From: DAOQAU01 sp035354275
GTDB taxonomy: Bacteria; Cyanobacteriota; Vampirovibrionia; Gastranaerophilales; Gastranaerophilaceae
Direction: 5' to 3'
NCBI GenBank assembly: GCA_035354275.1
Contig: DAOQAU010000069.1
Coordinates: forward strand, 1 to 6,869
DNA length: 6,869 bases
Positions 1-6,374 of the stretch are shown here, piece by piece; the first letter of the stretch is position 1; each line of letters opens with the position of its first letter. The position numbers were made by a program, and so were the translations under genes. Under the pieces are notes generated by a model. That model did no database searches. It had not been told where the DNA came from and was given only the letters and a program-made list of their open reading frames with translations.

Positions 1-17
1 TTGTATTTTTAAATAAA

Positions 18-1400
18 TTATTTAGGTTCTAAGACCTTTTTAACTTCTTTTTTGTAGATTTCTACGTTAGGCTGAAGAACTTCTGCCATTGCAGAACCTT
101 CAGGTGTTTTTTCGCCTGCTTTTTGTCTTAGCATATTGCCTGTGTAAAGAGTTTCAAAATGTTTAAGTTCAATAAATCTTGCGATTGTCTCAGGCGACAG
201 GTCTTTAAACTCAATTTTTGAAACAGGATGCTGTGCCGAATAAGCTGTCATCGCACCGTTTAGAAGTGCTTCTGTTTTTTTGTCTTGAGGTTTAACGTAG
301 ATGAAAGTATAGAAAGAATCTTTGTTATTAGGGTCCAGGTCAGATTCTGCGTTATAGTGCAGGTACCCTGGTCCTATGTTTGTGTCGGTTGAAATTTTTG
401 ATTTCAAAGATTCGTTTTTCATCTGTTTTTCCCATAAAGTGGCTCCTGCAAAAGCATCACCGAAGTATTCGACAAAGTGTTTATTTCTTCCGTTTGATTT
501 TGCATCAGCGTTGAATGCCGCAAGTTTTAGTGCTTCGTTTTTGTTTATGTCGGGGTTTAAAAATTCTTTTTGAGCGGTAAGTGAGGCTTCAAGCATTTTT
601 TTGGAATCTTCTTTGCTCACGCCTGCATAAGCCATAGTGAAAATTGTGGCATCATCAAATATTGAAAATCTTCCGCCCACATCATCGTGAACAAGTCCTG
701 ATGCTGAAAATTCTCCCCTGTCAACTGCTTGTCTAAGTTTGCTTTTTTCAGCTGAGGCGTCTGTCATTGCGATAAATCTATCGGAAACATCTTCTTTTTT
801 AAGATGTTCTTGCATTAATTTTCTTGCACTTTCGTATCCGACAGTTGTCTCAAGAGTTCCGCCGGATTTTGAAACTATAAGAAATTTTGTTTTATCTAAA
901 TCCAAAGAATCGGCAAATCTTTTGAAACTGTCAGGGTCAATGCCTGAGTAAAAATGAACGTGAGGGTCTTTTCCAAGCATTTTCATCATGGCTTCGTTGG
1001 TGTGGCGAGAGCCGCCGATGCCGATAACGGCTAAATCTGTAAAGCCGCCTTGTTTAGCTTTGTTTGCGGTGTCATATATAGAATCAAGGCTTTGTAATTC
1101 TGTTTTAGGCAAAACATCAATCCAGTTTAAGAATTGCCCTGGTTTTCCCGCTCTTGAAGAAATATCTTCAACTGCAATTTTTGCGGGTTCTTTGTATTGT
1201 TCTAAATTCAGGTTTGCAACCTGAACGTTTAAATTTTTGTTTTCCATAAAAGCTGCTCCTCTGTATGCCCATGCAGGCACATCGTTTTTGTATTGCGTTA
1301 AAAGATTTGTCGTATCAGGTGTTTTAACTTCTACTTGCTGCTGTATTGCAGGTGGAGTTTGAATGTTTTGAACCTGTGTGGCATTTTGAAAATCAATCAT
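18..1400 (-). CDS. pgi: Glucose-6-phosphate isomerase
   Basis: Interconverts glucose 6-phosphate and fructose 6-phosphate in the cytoplasm, for glycolysis and gluconeogenesis. The 460-residue protein shows two SIS-type sugar-phosphate sites: GIGGS at 127-131 and SKSGGT at 178-182 (approximate). The PGI signature DVGGRFS lies at 240-246. By family alignment from memory, the catalytic residues are probably Glu330 (in KQMKNES), His348 (in GYLHYN) and Lys450 (in the C-terminal QPNVEIYK). The length fits the short bacterial type rather than the roughly 550-residue E. coli type. The ATG at 1400 is chosen because AGGAGAGT lies 5 bases upstream. Residues 1-30 are rich in Gln, Thr and Pro and look like a disordered extension ahead of the fold. 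No cysteine is seen. The gene follows the tRNA on the same strand after 498 bp of structured spacer, so it probably has its own promoter or leader. Only 17 bases follow the stop, so no terminator can be judged. Confidence 0.96.
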   Translation of the reverse strand: MIDFQNATQVQNIQTPPAIQQQVEVKTPDTTNLLTQYKNDVPAWAYRGAAFMENKNLNVQVANLNLEQYKEPAKIAVEDISSRAGKPGQFLNWIDVLPKTELQSLDSIYDTANKAKQGGFTDLAVIGIGGSRHTNEAMMKMLGKDPHVHFYSGIDPDSFKRFADSLDLDKTKFLIVSKSGGTLETTVGYESARKLMQEHLKKEDVSDRFIAMTDASAEKSKLRQAVDRGEFSASGLVHDDVGGRFSIFDDATIFTMAYAGVSKEDSKKMLEASLTAQKEFLNPDINKNEALKLAAFNADAKSNGRNKHFVEYFGDAFAGATLWEKQMKNESLKSKISTDTNIGPGYLHYNAESDLDPNNKDSFYTFIYVKPQDKKTEALLNGAMTAYSAQHPVSKIEFKDLSPETIARFIELKHFETLYTGNMLRQKAGEKTPEGSAMAEVLQPNVEIYKKEVKKVLEPK

Positions 1401-1405
1401 TTATT

Positions 1406-1413
1406 ACTCTCCT
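1406..1413 (-). promoter_or_regulatory. Ribosome binding site of pgi
   Basis: On the minus strand AGGAGAGT lies 5 bases before the ATG at 1400. It is a near-perfect Shine-Dalgarno sequence and fixes the pgi start, including its low-complexity N-terminal extension. It lies outside the structured leader at 1448-1603, about 35 bases downstream of its last paired base. Confidence 0.85.
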
Positions 1414-1447
1414 TTAAAATGTATTGGCAGAAACTTTTAGTAATCAC

Positions 1448-1554
1448 ACCTGAGGATGCGGAAAAATTAAAAATTTTTCTCGCACCTCCCTAGTCCAGCA
1501 ACCGCCAAGCTACCCTTCTACCAAGGCTATGCTTGGCGGTTGCCTTCTTCAGGT
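1448..1554 (-). promoter_or_regulatory. Candidate structured leader RNA (three-way junction) before pgi
   Basis: Read as minus-strand RNA, the segment can fold into a three-stem junction. The closing stem P1 pairs 1549-1554 with 1448-1453 (ACCTGA/TCAGGT). P2 is a perfect 13-bp GC-rich stem pairing 1531-1543 with 1498-1510 (GCAACCGCCAAGC). Its 20-nt loop can form a further CCTT/AAGG stem. P3 spans 1452-1488: GAGG/CCTC, TGCG/CGCA and an 8-bp A/T stem with a 3-nt loop. P1 and P3 compete for 1452-1453, so the folds are partly exclusive, as in a switch. The segment is clearly richer in G and C than its surroundings. I recognise no known riboswitch, 6S, SRP, 5S, tmRNA or RNase P signature. It could be a pgi leader, a separate small RNA or an inserted palindromic repeat. 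The pairing is seen; the function is inferred. Confidence 0.4.
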
Positions 1555-1555
1555 C

Positions 1556-1603
1556 GGATACAAGAAATTCTCAAAATTGTATATTTTGGAATTTCTTGTA
1601 TCC
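1556..1603 (-). repeat. Long stable hairpin upstream of the pgi leader
   Basis: An inverted repeat of 15 perfect base pairs (1556-1570 with 1589-1603, GGATACAAGAAATTC) continues, after one bulged base at 1571, into 6 more pairs (1572-1577 with 1583-1588) and a 5-nt loop. It abuts the three-way junction on the 5' side of the minus transcript. Neither side is followed by a T-run, so it does not look like an intrinsic terminator. It may be part of the same RNA, an mRNA-stabilising 5' hairpin or a palindromic mobile repeat. Confidence 0.6.
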
Positions 1604-1694
1604 TCTGTATTAACATTTAAACAAAAAAAAAGTTGCTAGTAAAGGCTGTTTTGGACACAAAAATTTTACAAAACAAAATATTTGGGGGTAAACG

Positions 1695-1730
1695 AGTTGA
1701 AAAGTCGAACAGTCGATAAGTTGAATAGTT
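1695..1730. repeat. Degenerate octamer tandem repeat (AGTYGAAN, 4.5 copies)
   Basis: Four consecutive 8-base units, AGTTGAAA, AGTCGAAC, AGTCGATA and AGTTGAAT, are followed by a half unit AGTT. The period and sequence resemble the AGGTGAAT array between panD and dnaE, suggesting one repeat family used in intergenic DNA. Around it, 1604-1744 is plain AT-rich sequence with an A9 run at 1623-1631. I see no convincing promoter or terminator in that stretch, although a pgi promoter must lie there unless pgi is read through from the tRNA. Confidence 0.7.
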
Positions 1731-1744
1731 TTATTTTATTTAAA

Positions 1745-1836
1745 TGCCGAAGGCCACTCTGCCGAAACTAAACTGACTAAATGTCAGTTTAGTTGAGAGG
1801 GGAGAACCGAGCATTTGTTATGTCAAATGCTTCGGC
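1745..1836 (-). other. tRNA-Leu end duplication enclosing hairpins (tRNA relic or structured RNA)
   Basis: The minus strand from 1836 to 1745 begins GCCGAAG and ends GGCCTTCGGCA. The first is the 5' acceptor strand of the neighbouring tRNA-Leu. The second is its exact last 11 nt including the discriminator base. The two ends can pair as a 7-bp stem like the tRNA acceptor. The middle is not tRNA: it holds one hairpin, GCATTTG/CAAATGC (1811-1817 with 1824-1830), and another of 12 bp (1766-1777 with 1783-1794, AACTAAACTGAC, loop 5 nt). No anticodon arm or T-arm is present, so it is not a functional tRNA. It could be a broken duplicate, the far end of a lost tRNA-targeted insertion, or an independent folded RNA. 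The repeat and pairings are seen directly; the origin is inferred. Confidence 0.45.
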
Positions 1837-1857
1837 GAGCGGACGTGCCTTTGCAGA

Positions 1858-1895
1858 ACACAAACAGACCTCCCAACCGGGAGGTCTGTTTGTGT
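1858..1895 (-). terminator. Probable terminator of the tRNA-Leu transcript
   Basis: A perfect 17-bp inverted repeat (1858-1874 with 1879-1895) with a 4-nt loop starts 3 bases past the tRNA's discriminator base. On the minus strand the stem's top is GC-rich (CCTCCC/GGGAGG) and its 3' arm is T-rich (TCTGTTTGTGT). No clean T-run follows the stem, so the U-rich tract would be inside the arm; the same holds on the other strand. Position and stability support a terminator or a processing and stability hairpin. Confidence 0.6.
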
Positions 1896-1898
1896 ATT

Positions 1899-1982
1899 TG
1901 CCGAAGGCCGGACTCGAACCGGCACGAGGGTTGAGCTCGGTGGATTTTGAGTCCACTGCGTCTACCATTTCGCCACTTCGGC
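1899..1982 (-). tRNA. tRNA-Leu (anticodon CAA)
   Basis: This is an 84-nt class II tRNA that reads UUG codons. The acceptor stem is GCCGAAG/CTTCGGC with discriminator A at 1899, as usual for leucine tRNAs. The D-arm stem is GCG/CGC, and the loop holds the conserved GG. The anticodon stem is GTGGA/TCCAC with loop CTCAAAA; the anticodon CAA is at 1947-1949. The 16-nt variable arm has a CGAG/CTCG stem. The T-arm is GCCGG, TTCGAGT, CCGGC. The 3' CCA is not encoded and must be added by the CCA-adding enzyme. The gene has a good promoter upstream and a strong hairpin downstream, so it is probably a single-gene unit. Confidence 0.97.
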
Positions 1983-1999
1983 GTACGTTTAGTAAGTTT

Positions 2000-2027
2000 A
2001 TCATATCAAAAACACTTCAAATTTCAA
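2000..2027 (-). promoter_or_regulatory. Sigma-70 promoter of tRNA-Leu
   Basis: On the minus strand, TTGAAA (2022-2027) and TATGAT (2000-2005) are separated by 16 bp. Each matches the -35 and -10 consensus at five of six positions. The -10 box ends 17 bases before the tRNA's 5' base. Transcription would therefore start about 10 bases ahead of the mature end and leave a short leader for RNase P. The sequence around it is very AT-rich, so chance matches are possible, but spacing and position are right. Confidence 0.65.
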
Positions 2028-2066
2028 ATATTATTTTTACTTTTTTTAAAATATCCTTAAATATAT

Positions 2067-2107
2067 TTTCAAAGCGGTTTAATTATTCTTTCAAATCGCT
2101 TAATTAT
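2067..2107 (+). repeat. Imperfect direct repeat upstream of the secreted-protein gene
   Basis: TTTCAAAGCGGTTTAATTAT (2067-2086) recurs as TTTCAAATCGCTTAATTAT (2089-2107), differing by two substitutions and one missing base. The copies start 22 bp apart, about two helical turns. They end 26 bases before the ATG at 2134, where a promoter or operator would be expected. No clear -35/-10 pair can be fixed here. It may be a paired regulator site or a by-product of AT-rich sequence. Confidence 0.4.
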
Positions 2108-2133
2108 GTAAAAAAACAAGATGAGGATTTATT

Positions 2134-2922
2134 ATGTTTGAGAATTTAATTTTGTTGACGGTGTTTTTTATGTTATTCGCATCACTTCCTGCTTTTTCAG
2201 AAAGTATGCAGAATAAAGTTGTTGTCAAAGGTGCAGACGGTATAAACAGGATTATTGATTCAAAAACCAATAAACCCATAGGTAAAGCAAAAATTGTTGT
2301 GCCGCAAAGCAATTATCAGACCTACACGGATGAGCAGGGGCGGTTTCAGCTGGGGGCAAAAGTTGATGGACAAACTGTTATGTCGGTTGAAAAAGAGGGC
2401 TACAAGCCATTTTCTGTTACACTTGATAAAAATAACAATGCTCAAGCCATTGTTTTGGGGATAGAAAAATCTACTCCGCGGGATATTGTAATTGATACGG
2501 AAATGTTTCACCTGGGGGACAATAATTTTTCCGATGCGTCTGCAAATGCAAGAGAATTTAGGGTAAACTCTGTTGGACCTTTTTATTCTAAAAAATTTAA
2601 GTTGTCATCTGTTCCTCAGGGGTCTTCCACTTTTCTTGTAATTGGCTCTATTATAGGCATTGACACTAAACTTGCAAAATCTATGGGGCAGAATAAAATT
2701 ACCAACTCTTATGCAAGTCCGCCTGAAATTTATTTCAACGGGAATAAAATTGCAGAAATTCAGCTTAACGGCGACGGACAAAAAATTAAACTTCCAAGCA
2801 GTTTAATAAGACAAAATATGATGAACGAAGTTACCATAAAAACAGGCAGAAATTTGATGCAGACTGCTTATGTGGATTACGACGACATTGAATTTATGAA
2901 TTTAATAATTGAAAACAAGTAA
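2134..2922 (+). CDS. Exported protein with carboxypeptidase-regulatory-like domain
   Basis: The function is unknown. The 262-residue product begins with a short N-terminus and a hydrophobic stretch (about residues 5-20, LILLTVFFMLFASLPA). This looks like a signal peptide cut near AFS-ES (22/23). There is no cysteine, so it is not a lipoprotein. Residues about 36-110 resemble a carboxypeptidase-regulatory-like beta-sandwich: an SKTNKPIGKAKIVV strand pair, then TYTDEQGRFQLGA and VEKEGYKPFSVTL. This fold is common in surface and sugar-binding proteins. Residues about 115-262 form a second, probably beta-rich domain ending NEVTIKTG...YVDYDDIEFMNLII. It faintly recalls carbohydrate-binding jelly rolls, but I cannot name a family. 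No catalytic motif, sortase signal or C-terminal anchor is seen. The ATG at 2134 is chosen because GAGGA (2123-2127) lies 6 bases upstream. It stands alone on its strand, so the neighbours give no clue to its job. Confidence 0.85.
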   Translation: MFENLILLTVFFMLFASLPAFSESMQNKVVVKGADGINRIIDSKTNKPIGKAKIVVPQSNYQTYTDEQGRFQLGAKVDGQTVMSVEKEGYKPFSVTLDKNNNAQAIVLGIEKSTPRDIVIDTEMFHLGDNNFSDASANAREFRVNSVGPFYSKKFKLSSVPQGSSTFLVIGSIIGIDTKLAKSMGQNKITNSYASPPEIYFNGNKIAEIQLNGDGQKIKLPSSLIRQNMMNEVTIKTGRNLMQTAYVDYDDIEFMNLIIENK

Positions 2923-2924
2923 AA

Positions 2925-5900
2925 TTAATCTTCATCAAGTGATTTTACATAAACGGCAACTTTTTTAGGAAATTGTTTTTTAATCGCGCTTGTCAAATCG
3001 TTTGAAGAATTAACCCAAAAAAGTGATGAAGCAAGAATTCTTGAATTATCGCCTTCGTTTGGAATTTTTATTACAACGGGGTCTGAGCCATTATTTGCAA
3101 CAAGAATATCTTTGAGCGCAACAAGTTCTTCATAAGAAATTTCTTCCAAAAGTTCAAGTGTGAAAATATTTGAATTTTCAACAGGTTTAACCGTTTCTAC
3201 AATTATGTTTGGGGTGTCTTCTTCTCTTCTTTGAACTTTGCCTGAGATTATAACTTTTTGTTCCGCCTGTAAAAATTCATCGTATTCCTGCAAAATTTTA
3301 TTAAAACAAACAATTTCAATTTTTCCGGTCAAATCCTCTATTGTTGCAAATTTGATAAATTTTGTCGGGTCTTTTTTTGTAGGAATTTGTTTAACAGAAG
3401 TTATAAGCCCGCAAATTGTTATCATTTTGTTGTTGGGAACTTCTGTGATTTCTGAAATTTTGTGAGTCATCAAAAAAGGAAGCCTGTCTCTGATGCTTGA
3501 AAGCGGGTGGCTGGTTACATAAAATCCTAAAAATTCTTTCTCGAAAATTTGAATTTGTTTGTCGTCAAATTCTTCGTCGCTTCCTGTAAGCTGAAATTGA
3601 GGAGCAGCAAAGCTTTCATCGTTTTGCAAGCCGTCAAATAAACTTCCCTGCCCGAGCTGTCTTGCCTGCGTTTCTTTGTTTGCTGTTGCAACAATGTATT
3701 CCAAATTCTCAAGAAGCTGTTTTCTGCTTTTTTCAATGTTTGAAAAAGCTCCTGCTTTGATTAAACCTTCCATAACCCTTTTGTTGGAACATTTTGAATC
3801 AACCCTTTTGCAAAAATCGTAAACCGATTTAAATTCTCCGTTTTCTTCTCTTTCGTTTAAAATCGCTTCAACGACGATTTCACCGACTTGTTTTATTGAT
3901 GCAAGTCCGAATCTGATATTTTTTTCATCGGGCGTAAATTCGGCGAATGACTTATTTATGTCAGGCGGTAAAACTTTTATTCCGTATTTTAGAGCTTCTT
4001 CAATATAGGCTTGGGTTTTATCTTGGTCATTGGCTACACTTGAAAGCAATGCCGATAAGTATTCTACTGTGTAGTGTGTTTTTAAATAAGCCGTCTGATA
4101 TGCAACAAAAGCGTAAGCCGCAGAGTGCGACCTGTTAAAACAGTATTCGGCAAATTTTTCTATCTGTTCGAAAAGTTCGGTCGCTTCTTTTGGCATCATG
4201 CCGTTTTTGCCTGCGCCTTCAATGAACTTTTCTTTTTGTTTTGCCATTTCTTCGACTTTTTTCTTACCCATCATGCGGCGAACCATGTCCGCTTGTCCGA
4301 GCGAATACCCCGCAAGCGTTTGGAAAATCTGCATAATTTGTTCCTGATAAACAATCGTTCCGTAAGTGTCTTTCAAAATCGGCTCAAGCAAAGGGTGGTC
4401 GTATGTGATTGCCTGTCTGCCGTGTTTTCTTTGAACAAAGTCTTCTACCATGCCAGATTCCAAAGGGCCGGGCCTGAAAAGTGCAACGAGTGCGCCTAAA
4501 TCTTCAAAAACGCTTGGTTTTAAATCTCTTACAAGACGCTTCATCCCTGTGGATTCAAGCTGAAAAACGCCGTCTGTTTCGCCTCGGGTGAGCATTTCGT
4601 AAGTTTTTTTATCATCAAGTGGAATGTTATTTATATCGATATCAAGGCCGTGTCTTGTTTTAATCATTTTGATGGTTTTGCTTATGATTGTAAGGTTGCG
4701 CAGCCCCAGAAAATCCATTTTTAAAAGCCCGAGTTTTTCAAGATCGGTCATAGGATATTGTGTTATTATACTGCCGTCTTTTGAGGGTTGAACAGGTACA
4801 ATTTCGTTAAGCGGTTTGTGAGAAATTATCACACCTGCAGCGTGCATGCCGATATTGTTTTTGACCCCTTCCAATCCTTTTGCCATGTCAACAAGTTTTT
4901 TGATTTCAGGGTCGTTATCGTATAAAATTTTTAATTCCATGCCCTCTTTTAGTGCATCATCTATTTTTGCACCCGGAGTTGAGGGAATTAGTGCAGAAAG
5001 TTTGTTGCTCTCTGCAAAAGGAATATTAAAAACTCTTGCAACACCTTTAAGCGCGGCTTTTGCGGCAAGCGTTCCGAAGGTTACGATTTGGCATACATGG
5101 TCTTCGCCGTATTTTTTTGAAACGTAATCGATTACTTCAGAGCGTCTTTCGATACAAAAATCAATATCCACATCGGGCATGCTTATTCTTTCGGGGTTCA
5201 AAAATCTTTCAAACAAAAGATTGTGCCGGATAGGGTCTAAATCTGTTATTTCAAGGGCGTAAGCAACAATACTCCCTGCGGCAGAGCCTCTGCCGGGACC
5301 GACGGGGATCCCGTTTTGTTTGGCGAAATTTATAAAATCCCACGTGATTAAAAAGTAAGCCGAAAACCCCATTTGTTCAATGATTTCAAGTTCATACTTA
5401 ACCCTTTTTTCAATTTCGGGGGTTATTTCTTTGTAGCGTTTTTCAAGACCTTCTCTGACTTTAAAGTCAAGATAACTTTCTGTCGTGTGGTTTTTTGGCA
5501 CTTCATATTTTGGAAGCAAACTGCCTCCCATTTCGATTATCAAATGGCATTTTTCGGCAATTTCAACCGTATTTTTAATTGCTTTTTCAAAGGTTTCACT
5601 GTCAAGCCACTTAAAAGAATCCCGAAGTTCTGAAACGGTTTTTACGTAAAATTCGTTGTTTGGGAAATGAAAACGGTTTTCATCGGTTTTGAGGGCGTTT
5701 GTCTGCAGACACAAAAGAGTGTCATGCCAGTCGGCGTCTTCTTTTTTTAAATAATGTGAGTCGTTTGTAATTACAATTTTAATTCCCAGTTCTTTTGCAA
5801 GGTTTATCAAATCAGGGTTTGAGCGTTTTTGTTTGTCAAGCCCGTGGTCTTGAAGTTCAATGTAGTAATCTTCGCCGAAAAGTTCTTTATATTTTAAAGC

Positions 5901-6368
5901 CCTTTCTTTTGCGGCTTTTATATCTTTTTGCAGGATTAAATCCGCAAGCTCGCCCTGAACGCATGATGACAGACAAATTAAGCCTTGATGATACTGCTTT
6001 ATAAGTTCAAAATTTACTCTGGGTTTGTAATAAAATCCTTCACAGTGTGCTATCGAGACCAATTTTACAAGATTCGCATATCCCTGTTTGTCTTTTGCTA
6101 TTAAAACAAGGTGATTCAGGTGGGTTTTAGATTGGTTTTTTTCTGAAATGTCGCCTTGGTAAACATAAAATTCGCAGCCGATTAAAGGCTTAACCCCACA
6201 GTCTTTTGCGGTTTTGTATAAGTCAATCGCACCGTACATTGCTCCGTGGTCTGTTACGGCAACGGCGGGCATGTCATTTTGCTTTGCAAATTCGCAAAGT
6301 TCTTTTATTTTTATCGCCCCGTCAAGAAGCGAATATTCACTGTGTAAGTGTAATGGTACGTATTGCAT
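2925..6368 (-). CDS. dnaE: DNA polymerase III alpha subunit
   Basis: The catalytic subunit of the replicative polymerase; it makes DNA in the holoenzyme at the fork. At 1147 residues it is close to E. coli DnaE (1160). The PHP domain is at about 1-290. It keeps what look like all nine metal ligands: H7, H9, D16, H41, E66, H108, C136, D203 and H205. The polymerase core has GPGRGSAAGS at 357-366. The catalytic aspartates are D401 and D403 (PDVDIDFC) and D552 (MDFLGL). A helix-hairpin-helix region lies near 797-875. QGSLF at 907-911 is a good beta-clamp-binding motif, and an OB fold lies near 982-1063. No intein or split is present. The start is placed at 6368 (MQYVPLHLHSEYS), where family homology begins. 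The reading frame stays open to an ATG at 6419, but those 17 codons are translated repeat. Neither ATG has a clear Shine-Dalgarno sequence. It probably shares a transcript with panD. Confidence 0.96.
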   Translation of the reverse strand: MQYVPLHLHSEYSLLDGAIKIKELCEFAKQNDMPAVAVTDHGAMYGAIDLYKTAKDCGVKPLIGCEFYVYQGDISEKNQSKTHLNHLVLIAKDKQGYANLVKLVSIAHCEGFYYKPRVNFELIKQYHQGLICLSSCVQGELADLILQKDIKAAKERALKYKELFGEDYYIELQDHGLDKQKRSNPDLINLAKELGIKIVITNDSHYLKKEDADWHDTLLCLQTNALKTDENRFHFPNNEFYVKTVSELRDSFKWLDSETFEKAIKNTVEIAEKCHLIIEMGGSLLPKYEVPKNHTTESYLDFKVREGLEKRYKEITPEIEKRVKYELEIIEQMGFSAYFLITWDFINFAKQNGIPVGPGRGSAAGSIVAYALEITDLDPIRHNLLFERFLNPERISMPDVDIDFCIERRSEVIDYVSKKYGEDHVCQIVTFGTLAAKAALKGVARVFNIPFAESNKLSALIPSTPGAKIDDALKEGMELKILYDNDPEIKKLVDMAKGLEGVKNNIGMHAAGVIISHKPLNEIVPVQPSKDGSIITQYPMTDLEKLGLLKMDFLGLRNLTIISKTIKMIKTRHGLDIDINNIPLDDKKTYEMLTRGETDGVFQLESTGMKRLVRDLKPSVFEDLGALVALFRPGPLESGMVEDFVQRKHGRQAITYDHPLLEPILKDTYGTIVYQEQIMQIFQTLAGYSLGQADMVRRMMGKKKVEEMAKQKEKFIEGAGKNGMMPKEATELFEQIEKFAEYCFNRSHSAAYAFVAYQTAYLKTHYTVEYLSALLSSVANDQDKTQAYIEEALKYGIKVLPPDINKSFAEFTPDEKNIRFGLASIKQVGEIVVEAILNEREENGEFKSVYDFCKRVDSKCSNKRVMEGLIKAGAFSNIEKSRKQLLENLEYIVATANKETQARQLGQGSLFDGLQNDESFAAPQFQLTGSDEEFDDKQIQIFEKEFLGFYVTSHPLSSIRDRLPFLMTHKISEITEVPNNKMITICGLITSVKQIPTKKDPTKFIKFATIEDLTGKIEIVCFNKILQEYDEFLQAEQKVIISGKVQRREEDTPNIIVETVKPVENSNIFTLELLEEISYEELVALKDILVANNGSDPVVIKIPNEGDNSRILASSLFWVNSSNDLTSAIKKQFPKKVAVYVKSLDED

Positions 6369-6374
6369 TATTTC

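Noticed and set aside
1448..1603. Known RNA families: SRP RNA, 5S rRNA, 6S RNA, TPP, glutamine, guanidine-I, glycine or cobalamin riboswitch
   Set aside because: ACCTGA, CTAGGG and GGTAG fragments recall some of these, but the conserved cores (for example the SRP tetraloop arm or the TPP CTGAGA box) are absent on both strands.
1623..1631. T9 run on the minus strand as an intrinsic terminator
   Set aside because: No stable hairpin precedes it on the minus strand, so it is more likely just AT-rich spacer.
1789..2004. Minus-strand open frame of 71 codons
   Set aside because: It lies across the tRNA itself; the SGEMVDAVDSKST peptide is simply the tRNA sequence translated.
1793..2149. Plus-strand open frame of 118 codons
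   Set aside because: It runs antisense through the tRNA and its terminator; the PKAGLEPARG-like peptide is a familiar product of reading a tRNA gene backwards, and no ribosome site precedes it.
4125..4499. Plus-strand open frame of 124 codons
   Set aside because: It is an antisense shadow of conserved dnaE core sequence, with Phe- and Cys-rich composition and no domain.
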